NCBI RefSeq assembly: GCF_002556635.1
Contig: NZ_MWMO01000002.1
Span: forward strand, 1 to 64,000
Direction: 5' to 3'
Source: Novosphingobium sp. PC22D
Lineage (GTDB): Bacteria; Pseudomonadota; Alphaproteobacteria; Sphingomonadales; Sphingomonadaceae
Length of the DNA stretch: 64,000 nt
The notes beneath the pieces are model-generated. The model had not been told where the DNA came from, did not search any database, and saw only the letters and a program-made list of their open reading frames with translations. A program made the translations under genes and the position numbers. Below, in pieces: positions 1-8,323 of the stretch (its first letter is position 1; every line of letters begins with the position of its first letter).

Positions 1-175
1 CTCGGCAACGAACGCGTATCTCACTTTGCATCCCTGGCGGAACGAAGTGGCCAAAGGTCAAATACGCGGTGGCTTTTTTTAGGATGTCGCGCTCCTCGGT
101 CACCCGGTAGCCGCGCTCGGTGATCTGGGCCACCGCATCACGCTTGAACTCGTCGCTGAAATTAGCTTTCCCCAT
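1..175 (-). pseudogene. IS3-family transposase OrfA remnant with internal deletion
   Basis: The frame begins MGKANFSDEFKRDAVAQ, the typical helix-turn-helix start of IS3 OrfA proteins, and after ITERGYR jumps to VTEERDILKKATAY, which belongs to the C-terminal coiled part. The middle, about 40-50 residues in relatives, is gone. After ATAY the expected FARDAK-stop is displaced by about 20 extra bases, so the frame runs on out of the window. The first residues of OrfB (VRYAFVAE, GTG at 24) can still be read at the edge in the other frame. Two independent lesions make this a pseudogene. Confidence 0.65.
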
Positions 176-234
176 CGTCGCCTCCTGTCCTCAAATTTAG
201 GAAAGAAGGCGTCCACAAATCTAGGGGCTATTCA
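1..234 (-). mobile_element. IS3-family insertion sequence, 5' end of a broken copy
   Basis: The left part of the window is the start of an IS3-type element read on the minus strand. The outer end is probably at 234, where the minus strand begins TGAATAGCCC and runs through a spacer to a transposase orfA start at 175. The element continues past position 1. It is damaged: orfA has lost its middle, and about 20 bases are inserted just before the normal orfA/orfB overlap. It is therefore a relic, probably unable to move by itself. The exact end is inferred from the position of the gene and the TG...CA form, not from a matched second end. Confidence 0.6.
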
Positions 235-491
235 ACTGGAGAGCGACGGCGCAATAACCCACCCCGCTCACAACGCATGTCGGAAGACAAAATTCAGCGC
301 GAGACTCTCGCTCCGACCAGCCTCGCGCCGCTACATGTAATATCCGTACAAATTTCCCAAAAAGCCGACAGTCCGCAATCGGCCCAGTTTCTGTCACCAT
401 CGCTACGACAGTGATCCCGGAAAGCTTAGTACGGCGACACCTACCGATGACCTGAAAGCAACCGATAACAAGGGAGCCGGCGTCGGATCGC

Positions 492-1481
492 TTAATCGCG
501 CTGCGGTTTCTTGGCATCCCATCGTTCAAAATGCGGCTTCAATACTTCGGGCAGCTCTTTGCAGAATTCTTCATCCAATGGGTAATGCCGCATGGCAACC
601 CAGACTGCATCAAGCACGGCATTTCCTTGCTTGCGATCCTTGGGCTTCTTTTGCGGATCGCGCTCACGCTTTTCTGCCATCCACAGTTTCTGCAAGGCGA
701 ACCATCGCGGATCGGGAACAACCATGCGCGCAGCTTCGCCGTCGCGTACACCAACGACGCGGTCGACCGGTCGTCCATTCAACAGCCATTCCTGTTCGGG
801 TAGCGGTATGGGCCGAGGTCGGTCCTGCAAGACTTGTCCGCTAATGCGGCTAGGGGCCGAAAGAATTTCCACCTCGTATGCCTTGGCGTTGCGTGCCTGG
901 AAAGGCCGCTCGGTGTTCACCGAGTAGGTCAAGTCGGCTTCTTTAAGCACTTTCCATAAGGTTGGTCGGTCCTCATCAGCCTCGATTCCGGTCAACGCCA
1001 TGTCAAAATCCAGTGTTGTGTCGGGCGCATCTCGAATGAATCCATTTGCCTCCAAGGCATATGCAATCAGAGCGTTGGTGCCGACTACCATGGCCTGATG
1101 TCCAAGAAAACGAAGGCGGTCAGCTTCGCGCAGGATCTTGCCCGCCTCCGCCGGGAGCATTGGGAGACGCAGCGCGCGGTACAGGCTCGCTTGTTCCTTG
1201 AGCGCGTCCTTGCTTCCTGAAAGACGTTCCTTGAGCTCTGCCTTCTCAGCCTTGTAAACGTCGAATTCAGCCTGCTTTTCCTGATCGAGCGGGCCCTTGC
1301 TCTTCATCGATCCGCGCCGATCTGTAACCTCATAAAGATATTCTCGACCAGAAACCTCCTTAATGCGCATGTTGTAGGGCATCTCATTCAGCGCACGCAG
1401 GGCCTCCATCCAGACCTGGTAGGTCTGCTCGAGATTGACGATCACCCTTGCCTGTTCGTCGGAAAACGGTTTGAAGTTCAT
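492..1481 (-). CDS. GSU2403-family nucleotidyltransferase-fold protein
   Basis: A 329-residue protein. The N-terminal third is charged and probably helical (an EKAELKERL stretch near residue 80). From about residue 130 it carries a nucleotidyltransferase fold: VVGTNALIAYALEA followed by an acidic DFDMAL motif, as in the minimal polymerase-beta type enzymes grouped as GSU2403 family. These resemble the AbiEii class of toxins in fold, but no antitoxin-like partner lies next to it, so a toxin role is only a possibility. It stands alone between the IS remnant and a gene-poor stretch. The ATG at 1481 is chosen because three copies of an operator-like repeat lie directly upstream. Substrate is unknown. 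Confidence 0.75.
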   Translation of the reverse strand: MNFKPFSDEQARVIVNLEQTYQVWMEALRALNEMPYNMRIKEVSGREYLYEVTDRRGSMKSKGPLDQEKQAEFDVYKAEKAELKERLSGSKDALKEQASLYRALRLPMLPAEAGKILREADRLRFLGHQAMVVGTNALIAYALEANGFIRDAPDTTLDFDMALTGIEADEDRPTLWKVLKEADLTYSVNTERPFQARNAKAYEVEILSAPSRISGQVLQDRPRPIPLPEQEWLLNGRPVDRVVGVRDGEAARMVVPDPRWFALQKLWMAEKRERDPQKKPKDRKQGNAVLDAVWVAMRHYPLDEEFCKELPEVLKPHFERWDAKKPQRD

Positions 1482-1484
1482 GTA

Positions 1485-1581
1485 TTACCCTGCAATCTGC
1501 GATTTCACGAAAATGCAGGGTAAAGACCGGAAATGCAAGATTTACGCAGCATCTCCTCAATTCATACGAATTGCAGGGTAA
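1485..1581. promoter_or_regulatory. Three operator-like repeats upstream of the nucleotidyltransferase gene
   Basis: The word TTACCCTGCAAT occurs at 1485-1496, its reverse form ATGCAGGGTAA at 1513-1523, and again ATTGCAGGGTAA at 1570-1581. The first two form an inverted repeat with 10-base arms whose inner edge lies 3 bases from the start codon at 1481. This arrangement looks like a binding site for a repressor, possibly the gene product itself or a distant regulator. No regulator gene is next to it. Confidence 0.5.
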
Positions 1582-2072
1582 GTTGCCTAGACCGCTCCCC
1601 AAACTTCCCCAAGCGTGGCAATCGCTCAAGAGACAGGAAAGAGGCGTTCCTCACGGGAATGACGATGCGGGCCTCCTAATTCGGATTTTCAGAAGGCCCA
1701 TAGAAAGGCCCGCAAGAATTTCAAGCCAGAATGATCCGGGACTATCGATGATTCGAACGCTGGAGACCGATAGGCATTGAAAGAGAAGGGAAAAGACAAG
1801 CCGAGACAAGAATTTGGAGAACCAATGTGAGTCCTCAAAGTATCCCATTTTTCTATGTATTTCAATGCTTTAAGCTAATGGTGCCCAGAAGAGGCATCAC
1901 ATTCGAAATAATTTTTTACGTGTTATCAGATAGCTAGGAATTCGGTCGTCTCCAAAAAGCCCTCAAAAGGCCCTCAAAAGCCGTCTAATGCATTGGTTCG
2001 ATGCCTTTTTCGGGACTCCAAATTCAATTTCTCCCTATGCGAGTTGGGCGATATCAATGTCAGCTTTACGCC

Positions 2073-2234
2073 CGTATTGTGTTGAAAAAGTCGGCCCCGC
2101 CGCGCCGGAGGTTAATTTCGGGCAACAAAAATTCAGAGTGAGCTTGCCGCTTGAATCATTGTTACACTACGAGGCGTGCCAAAGTTCTAGTGTTACCGAC
2201 CAAAACGGGTGGCAGAGTTTTTCAACACAATACG
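2073..2234. repeat. 162-bp element with 17-bp perfect terminal inverted repeats
   Basis: CGTATTGTGTTGAAAAA at 2073-2089 is repeated in reverse at 2218-2234. The match may extend imperfectly outward (CCGGGCG against ACGCCCG). The interior has no gene. This has the form of a small non-autonomous element, or of the fused two ends of an insertion sequence that lost its transposase. The word GTGTTGAAAAA at both ends is of a kind seen at insertion-sequence termini, but the parent is not in the window. Confidence 0.55.
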
Positions 2235-2363
2235 CCCGGATTCTGGACGTAGCCCGCGCATAGCAAGGTGCCCGAAAGCGGACCGCTTGCTTTTCTGCTC
2301 TGGCAGGCTGAGTCAATTGTGAGTGTTGGATGGAACGTTGGTCCGTAGCTTGGATCTGCTGGA

Positions 2364-2753
2364 TTAGCCTTCGCCGGCTAAGCTTTCCAATACCGGGCAC
2401 CGATCATCACTGGTAGTGCCACACTGCCTGATCAATTTTGTCAGAGCAGTTTCCATGCGCGCGAGGTCCGCCAGCTTGGCGCGGACGTTCCCGAGATGCT
2501 GTTCCGCGATTGATTGCACTTGATCGCAATGCACATCGGGCCCCGGTGTGAGGTCGAGCAGCGCCCGCACCTCTTCAAGGGAGAAGCCGAGTTCGCGCGC
2601 ACGCCGAACGAAACGCAGCCGCTCGATGTCCCGAGGACCGTAGTCGCGGTAAGCGCCCCTTCGTGGAGGCGGGTCGATGACTCCTATCCGCTCATAATAT
2701 CGGATTGTCTCGATTTTGCATCCGGTCTGTTTCGATACATCACCGATTTTCAC
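2364..2753 (-). CDS. merR: MerR-family metal-responsive regulator, mercury type
   Basis: A 129-residue MerR protein: winged helix at residues 1-70 (MKIGDVSKQTGCKIETIRYYE), then the dimer helix and a metal loop. Cysteines at 76 (VHCDQ), 111 and 119 (QCGTTSDDRC) match the three mercury ligands of classical MerR (C82, C117, C126), except that the last pair is one residue closer. It is divergent from merT and faces a promoter with the 19-base spacer that MerR proteins twist on metal binding. Start is GTG at 2753. A lead- or cadmium-type regulator is possible, but the merT neighbour favours Hg(II). Confidence 0.85.
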   Translation of the reverse strand: MKIGDVSKQTGCKIETIRYYERIGVIDPPPRRGAYRDYGPRDIERLRFVRRARELGFSLEEVRALLDLTPGPDVHCDQVQSIAEQHLGNVRAKLADLARMETALTKLIRQCGTTSDDRCPVLESLAGEG

Positions 2754-2763
2754 ACGAAACCCC

Positions 2764-2794
2764 TTGAGTCTGTAGTTGCTACAGACTGTAAATA
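2764..2794 (+). promoter_or_regulatory. MerR-type promoter/operator for merT
   Basis: TTGAGT at 2764-2769 and TAAATA at 2789-2794 are separated by 19 bases, the over-long spacer typical of MerR-activated promoters. Between them is a perfect dyad, AGTCTGTAG and CTACAGACT around a TTG centre. Transcription would begin near 2802. This rules out the upstream TTG at 2796 as the merT start and favours GTG at 2829. Confidence 0.85.
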
Positions 2795-2828
2795 ATTGCG
2801 GGAATCGGGTTTTGGAAAGGGACGACTG

Positions 2829-3176
2829 GTGCGCAGCTTCAGCACTTGGTGGAACGGATTAGCGGCGGGCAGCGGTGTCTTTGCTGCCTTCGGAGCAGCT
2901 GCTTGCTGTGCACTCCCATTGACGCTTACGTCAGTTGGTGTGGGTTCCGCGTGGCTTGGCAGCATCTCGCCTGTCGTAGCCCCCTATCGCCTCCCCCTGC
3001 TGACCCTCGCGTCGGCTCTTCTCCTCGCTGCGACCCTCCGTTTGCTCTGGCAGTTTAGGCAGGCACAAACATGCCCGGCGGACAGTGCATGCGGATCACC
3101 GACCTATCGAGCGCTGACCGCCATAGGGATTGCCATCGGTGCTGCGCTGCTGACAGGTGCCTTCCTCTATGGCTGA
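2829..3176 (+). CDS. merT: Mercuric transport protein MerT-like
   Basis: An inner-membrane protein of 115 residues from GTG 2829, preceded by GGAAAGGGA. It has three hydrophobic helices. The first carries the vicinal cysteine pair (AAACCALPL) that takes Hg(II) from the periplasm, and the loop after helix two carries the second pair (TCPADSACG), as in MerT. Length matches MerT (about 116). No merP gene follows, so uptake would rely on MerT alone. It overlaps the next gene by 8 bases. Confidence 0.8.
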   Translation: MRSFSTWWNGLAAGSGVFAAFGAAACCALPLTLTSVGVGSAWLGSISPVVAPYRLPLLTLASALLLAATLRLLWQFRQAQTCPADSACGSPTYRALTAIGIAIGAALLTGAFLYG

Positions 3177-3381
3177 TCCGATCCTGATCTCGCGCTTGCG
3201 CTGCCCCGAATGCGGTCATGAAGAAGACATGGAAATGCCGACCAACGCCTGCATGTTCTTCTACACTTGCACGGGCTGCGGCGTGCGTCTCAAGCCGCTC
3301 CACGGCGATTGCTGCGTGTTCTGCTCCTACGGCACAGTTCGCTGTCCTCCGATACAGGAAGGGGACTGCTGCAATGGCTGA
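3169..3381 (+). CDS. GDCCVxC domain-containing small cysteine-rich protein
   Basis: A 70-residue protein starting inside the end of merT (ATG 3169). It has a CPECGHEE metal-knuckle, CTGCG, then the signature GDCCVFCSYG followed by RCPPIQ. The family is known as GDCCVxC domain (seleno)proteins and is regularly found in mer-type clusters; its exact role is unproven, perhaps passing thiol-bound Hg(II) from the transporter to the reductase. Ten cysteines in 70 residues, no signal peptide, so cytoplasmic. It overlaps the downstream flavoprotein start by 8 bases, indicating coupled translation. Confidence 0.8.
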   Translation: MADPILISRLRCPECGHEEDMEMPTNACMFFYTCTGCGVRLKPLHGDCCVFCSYGTVRCPPIQEGDCCNG

Positions 3382-4705
3382 GGCTTTCGATTTCATTGCG
3401 ATCGGATCGGGAACGGCTGCGCAGGTCGCGGTCCACCAGATGGCCGACGCCGGGAAGCGTTGCGCGGTTATCGATTACAGGCCCTACGGTGGCACATGCG
3501 CGCTCCGAGGGTGCGATCCGAAAAAGATGATGGTGAGTGGAGAGGAAGCGCTCGCTGCACACAGGCGATTGAAGGGGAAGGGTATCGAAGGTTCTGTTTC
3601 GATTGACTGGGGTGACCTCCAGGCATTCAAGCGCAGCTTCACCGACCCCGTCCCTGAAAAGCAGGAAGCTCGCTACGAGCGAAAGGGCGTCGCGACCTTC
3701 CACGGCACGGCTCGCTTCGCTGGCCCCGGCCGGATCGTGATAGGCGAGACCGAACTGTGTTTTTCCCACGCTCTTATCGCGACGGGGGCGGAGCCTCGAT
3801 CACTTGGCATCGAAGGCGAGCCGTTGCTGACCCACAGCGATGCATTCCTAGAACTCGAAACCCTTCCAGATCGGATCGTATTCGTCGGCGGTGGATACAT
3901 AGCTGCGGAATTTGCCCACCTCGCGGCGCGGGCAGGTGCAAAGGTGACCATCATCCAACGAGGCCGCATTCTGAAAGCCTTCGACCCTGACACGGTCGAT
4001 TGGCTCATGCCGAGTTTCGACGATCTCGGCATTGAAATCGTGGACGCCGAGGTGAACAGCGTAGCGAAGAGAGGCGGCGTTCTGACCGTCCATGCTGGCG
4101 ACCGCAGGATCGAAGGGGACTTGGTGGTGCACGCTGCCGGAAGAGTCCCTGCGATCGGTTCGCTCGATCTGGGGGCGGGAGACGTCGCCTGTGACGAGGG
4201 TCGCTTGGTGCTTACCGCTCAACTACGAAGCCAAAGCAACCCCAAAGTCTTCGCGGCGGGTGACGCTGCTGCAAATGGTCCGCCACTGACTCCGGTCTCC
4301 AGTCATGATGCCAAAGTGGTTCTTGAGAACATACTCGAAGATAGCGGCCGAGCTCCGAACTATTGTGGGGTTCCTAGTGCACTTTTCACGGAGCCGCCGG
4401 CGGCGCGGGTCGGAATGCTGGAAAGCGAGGCGCACGAGGCAGGTTTGGATTTCACGGTGAATGCTGGATCGCACCCAGGTTGGTTTTCGGCAAGGCGGCT
4501 GAACGAAGAGATCTACGGCCACAAGGTGCTGGTCGAAACTGGAACAGGACGCATCCTTGGGGCTCACCTGGTCGGCCCTGACGCTGACGAACTGATCAAT
4601 ATCTTCGGCTTAGCCATCCGACATGGGCTTAATGCGGACGATATTAAATCGACTATGTTTGCTTACCCTACAGCTGCCTCCGACGCCGGATCTATGTTGG
4701 GTTGA
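3374..4705 (+). CDS. MerA-like FAD/NAD(P) disulfide oxidoreductase lacking the C-terminal CC pair
   Basis: A 443-residue flavoprotein of the glutathione reductase / mercuric reductase class. FAD motif IGSGTAAQVA is at 9-20, the redox pair is GGTCALRGCDPKK (C42, C47), the NAD(P) fold begins at VGGGYIAAEFAH, and the dimer domain ends YPTAASDAGSML. Mercuric reductases carry a vicinal cysteine pair near the C-terminus and often an N-terminal HMA domain; both are absent here. It is co-translated with merT and the GDCCVxC gene, so it is clearly part of the mer cluster, but direct Hg(II) reduction is uncertain. It may reduce a thiol or a GDCCVxC-bound metal. Start at ATG 3374; a longer upstream frame only overlaps the previous gene. 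Confidence 0.8.
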   Translation: MAEAFDFIAIGSGTAAQVAVHQMADAGKRCAVIDYRPYGGTCALRGCDPKKMMVSGEEALAAHRRLKGKGIEGSVSIDWGDLQAFKRSFTDPVPEKQEARYERKGVATFHGTARFAGPGRIVIGETELCFSHALIATGAEPRSLGIEGEPLLTHSDAFLELETLPDRIVFVGGGYIAAEFAHLAARAGAKVTIIQRGRILKAFDPDTVDWLMPSFDDLGIEIVDAEVNSVAKRGGVLTVHAGDRRIEGDLVVHAAGRVPAIGSLDLGAGDVACDEGRLVLTAQLRSQSNPKVFAAGDAAANGPPLTPVSSHDAKVVLENILEDSGRAPNYCGVPSALFTEPPAARVGMLESEAHEAGLDFTVNAGSHPGWFSARRLNEEIYGHKVLVETGTGRILGAHLVGPDADELINIFGLAIRHGLNADDIKSTMFAYPTAASDAGSMLG

Positions 4706-4871
4706 GCAGCACCCGATCGCCGGAGTTCTCTCCATTCCAACCCAACGACTGCTTTCACACAGCGGTGTAATGCGACCAATGTCCGCTCACGGGTCGCAAG
4801 CCGAATGTCCGCTATCTGCGCCTTGTCGACCAGGACCGGACTGACCACTAGCGGACCCATCGCAGCCCAAC

Positions 4872-6590
4872 TTAGAAGTCGGCAGAGATGCTGGCTTTGA
4901 TTGTGCGCGGGGTTCCTTGCAGCAGTGCGGCAGAAAAGACGTCGAACGCGCTGGCCCAGTACTTTTCGTTCGTGATATTATCGGCCGAAAGGCGGAGCGT
5001 GACCGGCGTGTCGTCCGCCGCGAAGACGTAGCGCGCACCGAGATCGATACGCGTCCAGCTATCGAGTTCGAGCGTGTTGGCGGCATCGACCCACTGCGGA
5101 CCCGTGTGCACTGCACGCGCTGTGATCGTCGCGCCAGGCACAAAGCCCAAGTCCCACTCCAAGTCTGCATTGGCGGTGTATTCGGAAACGCCAGGTACCT
5201 CGTTGCCGCTGACGAGCTTCGCATCGGTCAGAGCTGCGCCGCCGATCAGTCTCAGGCTGGGTGTCAGATCGCCGTTGACCGTGAACTCGATGCCTTGGTG
5301 CGTCTGATCCCCGAGGTATCCGAAGCTGCCGTCGGCAAGCACACCCTCTCCCGGTCGCTCAAGGCGGTAGGCGCCGAGACCGACGAAGACATCGCCCAGT
5401 GCCAGCTTGCCTCCAACCTCGTACTGCAGCGACTTGCGGGGCGCGAGCACCTCTCCCGGATTGCTGACGAGCGCCGGATCGAGGGGCGCTGTCGGACCTT
5501 GCTGGAGCGCCTCGATCCGGTTGCCATATAGCGACAGGCCATCGAAGGGCTTGAGGACCACGCCGATTACGGGCGTGACTGCGCTTTCATCGTATTCGGT
5601 CGCCAGGTCGCCGCCGAAATAGCTGTAGCTCTTCACATTGATGGATTGCAGGCGCAGGCCCGCCGTGACCTGCAAACGGTCTTCGATCATCCCGATCGTG
5701 TCCGATGCGAAAGCACTCCAGAGCCGCGTCCGCGAAATCGGGAAGGGATCCTCAAGGTCGCCGCCGACGAGGGCCGAAGACGGCAGTTCGGCCTGCGGGG
5801 CGTCGTAGATATTGGTGGCGTAGCCGGCAAAACCAGGCCCGTAACGGAAATCATAGGCGTTGCGGTTCACCTGCCAGCTGGCATTGCCGCCGAAATTGAA
5901 CTCGTGGGTGATCGCTTCGCCCAACTTCACGCGGATGCCAGCTTCGACCGCTTCGTTATTGTCGGTCCGCGGGACGAACAGCGCCGTGCCGCTGGCAGCA
6001 CCGCTACCGGCATCGAGAACGGTAATGCCGCCGTAAATGCCTTCCTCGCGCCCGTCGCGCGCACCGGCCCTGAAGTATGCCAATGCATTGTCGGCAAGAT
6101 CGTATTCCACGGCCAGCGCGCCGAAAACATCGCGCAGTTCGGTGTAGGTGAAATCCTGCGCATAGTTCGCATCGCCATCGGGAACGGCGGGGATCGTTGC
6201 GCTTCCGACGGTGACCTTCGGCCGCAAGGCGTCGATCCGGACATTCTGGAACGCCAGGTCGAGAGCTGCCCGTAGCGGGCCACTGTCATAATCGATCGCA
6301 CCGCCCACGACCTGAGTGCGGCGATCTTCACGGTCGATCGACGTTTCGCCGTCACGATAGGCTGCATTCAGGCGAACGCCCCATTCGCCGTTCTGGCCAA
6401 AGCGGCGAGCGACATCGAAGCTGCCGCCGAAGTGGGCATTCTCGCTGGCTGAAACGGTTACGCGATTGAGGTCGGTGTCTCCGGCCCTCTTGAGCTGCAG
6501 ATTGACGCTTCCGCCAAGTCCCGATCCGCCCGGTGCTGCACCGTTCAGGAAGGCGCTGGCGCCGTTGAGGACCTGGACGCTTTCAAACAG
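4872..6590 (-). pseudogene. TonB-dependent siderophore-type receptor, 5' end lost
   Basis: The reading frame holds the rear of the plug domain (LFESVQVLNGASAFLNG, GGSVNL) and a full beta-barrel ending in the C-terminal phenylalanine (ASISADF), which marks an outer-membrane protein. The signal peptide, TonB box and first part of the plug, roughly 120 or more residues, are missing. Upstream the DNA changes in another frame into a PAS-domain kinase, so the two genes were joined by a deletion near 6590. Without signal peptide and TonB box it cannot work as a receptor. Ligand unknown; the sequence style is that of ferric-siderophore receptors. Confidence 0.75.
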
Positions 6591-7060
6591 TTTTGGAGGG
6601 CGGTGCGCTTCTGCTCGTCGATATCCGTACAAGTGCCGATCCAGCGCTGTATCTCACCCTGCTCGTTGAGGATCGGCAGCGCACGACCGATCATCCAGCG
6701 ATAATCACCGCTGTGATGCCTCAGGCGATATTCAACCTCGTACGGTTCGCCGGTAGCGAGGCTGTGGTTCCATTTATTCCATGCATCGGCCTGGTCATCC
6801 TCATGAAACATCCCGGCCCATCCTTCGCCGTCGGTTGATCCGACAGGGACACCCGAGAATTCATACCAGCGCGCATTGTAATAATCGTGGGAGCCGTCGG
6901 GAAGAGTCGACCAAACCATCTGCGGCATGGTGTCGGCGAGCGCATGGAAAGCAGCTCCGGCGGATTGCAGCGCATGCTCTGTAGCCAAGGGCAAGACATC
7001 CGGCGCCGAGGAGGATTCGCGGCTGCCAAGCTGGAAATTCGTGATGACTTTTGCATTCAT
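6588..7060 (-). pseudogene. PAS-domain sensor kinase, N-terminal fragment
   Basis: About 157 residues of a sensor protein: a leader, then one PAS fold of the PAS_3 type (ADTMPQMVWSTLPDG ... YEVEYRLRHHSGDYRWM ... GTCTDIDEQKR). The family usually continues into an HWE-type histidine kinase, but here homology stops right after QKRTALQN and the DNA passes into the TonB receptor relic in another frame. No kinase domain remains. Either a dead fragment or a stand-alone PAS protein with a short foreign tail. Confidence 0.7.
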
Positions 7061-7332
7061 GGCCAGCTTGTGACCTTCCCGGGATGAACAGAATCGGACC
7101 GATAGGATACCTGTCGTATCTTGTTGATTTTCAAACGCTGACGCTCATCGCACAGGTAGGATTGAGAGTAAATGCAGCGGATATCGCGAGAAGTGAGGTC
7201 CTACTTTTCGCAATACCAGATTCTCGGTCTGACTGACGGGAAGGAATTACTAGGTCCGAAATTCACCTCGGTCTCGGAGTCGAAAGCTCCATTCAGGTTT
7301 CGCCCTTCCGTAATACCGATTATCAGCCTCGC

Positions 7333-8286
7333 ATGCACCACGCCGACTCTAAACCGCTCGCCCATGATCACAACTTTCTGAGCGCTTCGCACGACGCGCA
7401 TGAGCAGCGCACGCGCTATGTTGTCGCGTTGACCGCCGCGATGATGGTGATCGAAATTGTTGCGGGGCTGTGGACTGGATCGATGGCGCTTCTCGCCGAT
7501 GGTATCCACATGGCGACCCATGCAGGTGCCTTGGGCGTCGCGGCCTTCGCCTACTGGTTTGCCAAGCGCCATGCGAACAACCCGCGTTTCACATTCGGTA
7601 CCGGCAAGGTGGGCGACCTCGCCGGCTTCGCGAGCGCGCTTGTCCTCGCCATCTTCGCAATCGGGATCGCGGTTGAATCGGCTCAAAGGTTCGTCAGTCC
7701 GCTCACGATTGCCTATACCGAGGCGATCTGGATCGCCGTGCTCGGCCTCGTGGTGAACCTCGCGAGTGCCTGGCTGCTTGGTGCCAATCATCACCATGGG
7801 CATGATCATGACCATCATCATCACCACGACCATGCGCATGCCGATAACAATCTGCGCTCCGCCTATTTCCACGTGCTTGCCGATGCCCTGACCTCGGTCC
7901 TGGCTATCGTGGCCCTTCTCGCCGGCATGTACCTCGGCTGGGCATGGATGGACGCGGCAATGGGGCTGGTGGGTGCATTCGTGATCGGGCGCTGGTCATG
8001 GTCACTGCTGCGCGATACCGCTGCCGTGCTTGTCGACGCCGAAGCGGCCTCTGAACGGTACACAGAGGTGCGCGAGGCGCTCGAGGACCGGGACGCCGCG
8101 ATCGGCGATCTGCACATCTGGCGGATCGGTCCCGGCAAGTATGCAGTCATCGCCTCGCTCATCGCCGATGATCCGCTCGCGCCCGACAATTATGCCAGCC
8201 GACTTTCAGAGCATGCAGAATATGTGCACGTCACGATCGAAGTTCATCGCTGCGAGCATCCGCATCCCGAGCTTCGCGCGGCCTGA
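7333..8286 (+). CDS. dmeF: CDF-family Co(II)/Ni(II) efflux protein DmeF
   Basis: A 317-residue cation diffusion facilitator with six membrane helices. Helix two carries LLADGIHMATHAGAL and helix five HVLADALTS, the metal-site helices; between helices four and five is a long histidine-rich loop (about 150-170). The N-terminal HxHDHNFL style, ALTAAMMVIEI and RFTFGTGKVGDLAGF match DmeF, which exports cobalt and nickel from the cytoplasm using the proton gradient. The usual DmeR repressor is not next to it. The ribosome site is weak. It precedes the czc operon with a 123-base gap that holds its own promoter features. Confidence 0.85.
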   Translation: MHHADSKPLAHDHNFLSASHDAHEQRTRYVVALTAAMMVIEIVAGLWTGSMALLADGIHMATHAGALGVAAFAYWFAKRHANNPRFTFGTGKVGDLAGFASALVLAIFAIGIAVESAQRFVSPLTIAYTEAIWIAVLGLVVNLASAWLLGANHHHGHDHDHHHHHDHAHADNNLRSAYFHVLADALTSVLAIVALLAGMYLGWAWMDAAMGLVGAFVIGRWSWSLLRDTAAVLVDAEAASERYTEVREALEDRDAAIGDLHIWRIGPGKYAVIASLIADDPLAPDNYASRLSEHAEYVHVTIEVHRCEHPHPELRAA

Positions 8287-8323
8287 TCGCGCCGTTCTAA
8301 AAGACCGAAACAGTATTCGAGGA

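Larger units (their letters stand above)
1482..2363. other. Gene-poor stretch between nucleotidyltransferase and merR
   Basis: About 880 bases without a credible gene. Open frames here are short, lack ribosome sites and have no recognisable content. Visible structure: the operator-like repeats up to 1581, an AT-rich patch around 1840-1940, a tandem 11-base repeat GCCCTCAAAAG at 1959-1969 and 1970-1980, and a 162-base inverted-repeat element at 2073-2234. The mixture suggests a junction region built by successive insertions. Confidence 0.5.

Noticed and set aside
1720-1770. tRNA-like fragment (GATTCGAACGC)
   Set aside because: Only a T-loop-like word; no cloverleaf arms could be built around it.
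3316-3345. Selenocysteine in the GDCCVxC protein
   Set aside because: The motif has ordinary cysteine codons and no in-frame TGA; only the family name mentions selenoproteins.
3218-3373. Upstream extension of the MerA-like flavoprotein
   Set aside because: It only re-reads the GDCCVxC gene in another frame; ATG 3374 matches the family N-terminus.
4773-4802. Hairpin TGCGACC/GGTCGCA after the mer cluster as a terminator
   Set aside because: Short stem with a 15-base loop and no T-run; not convincing.
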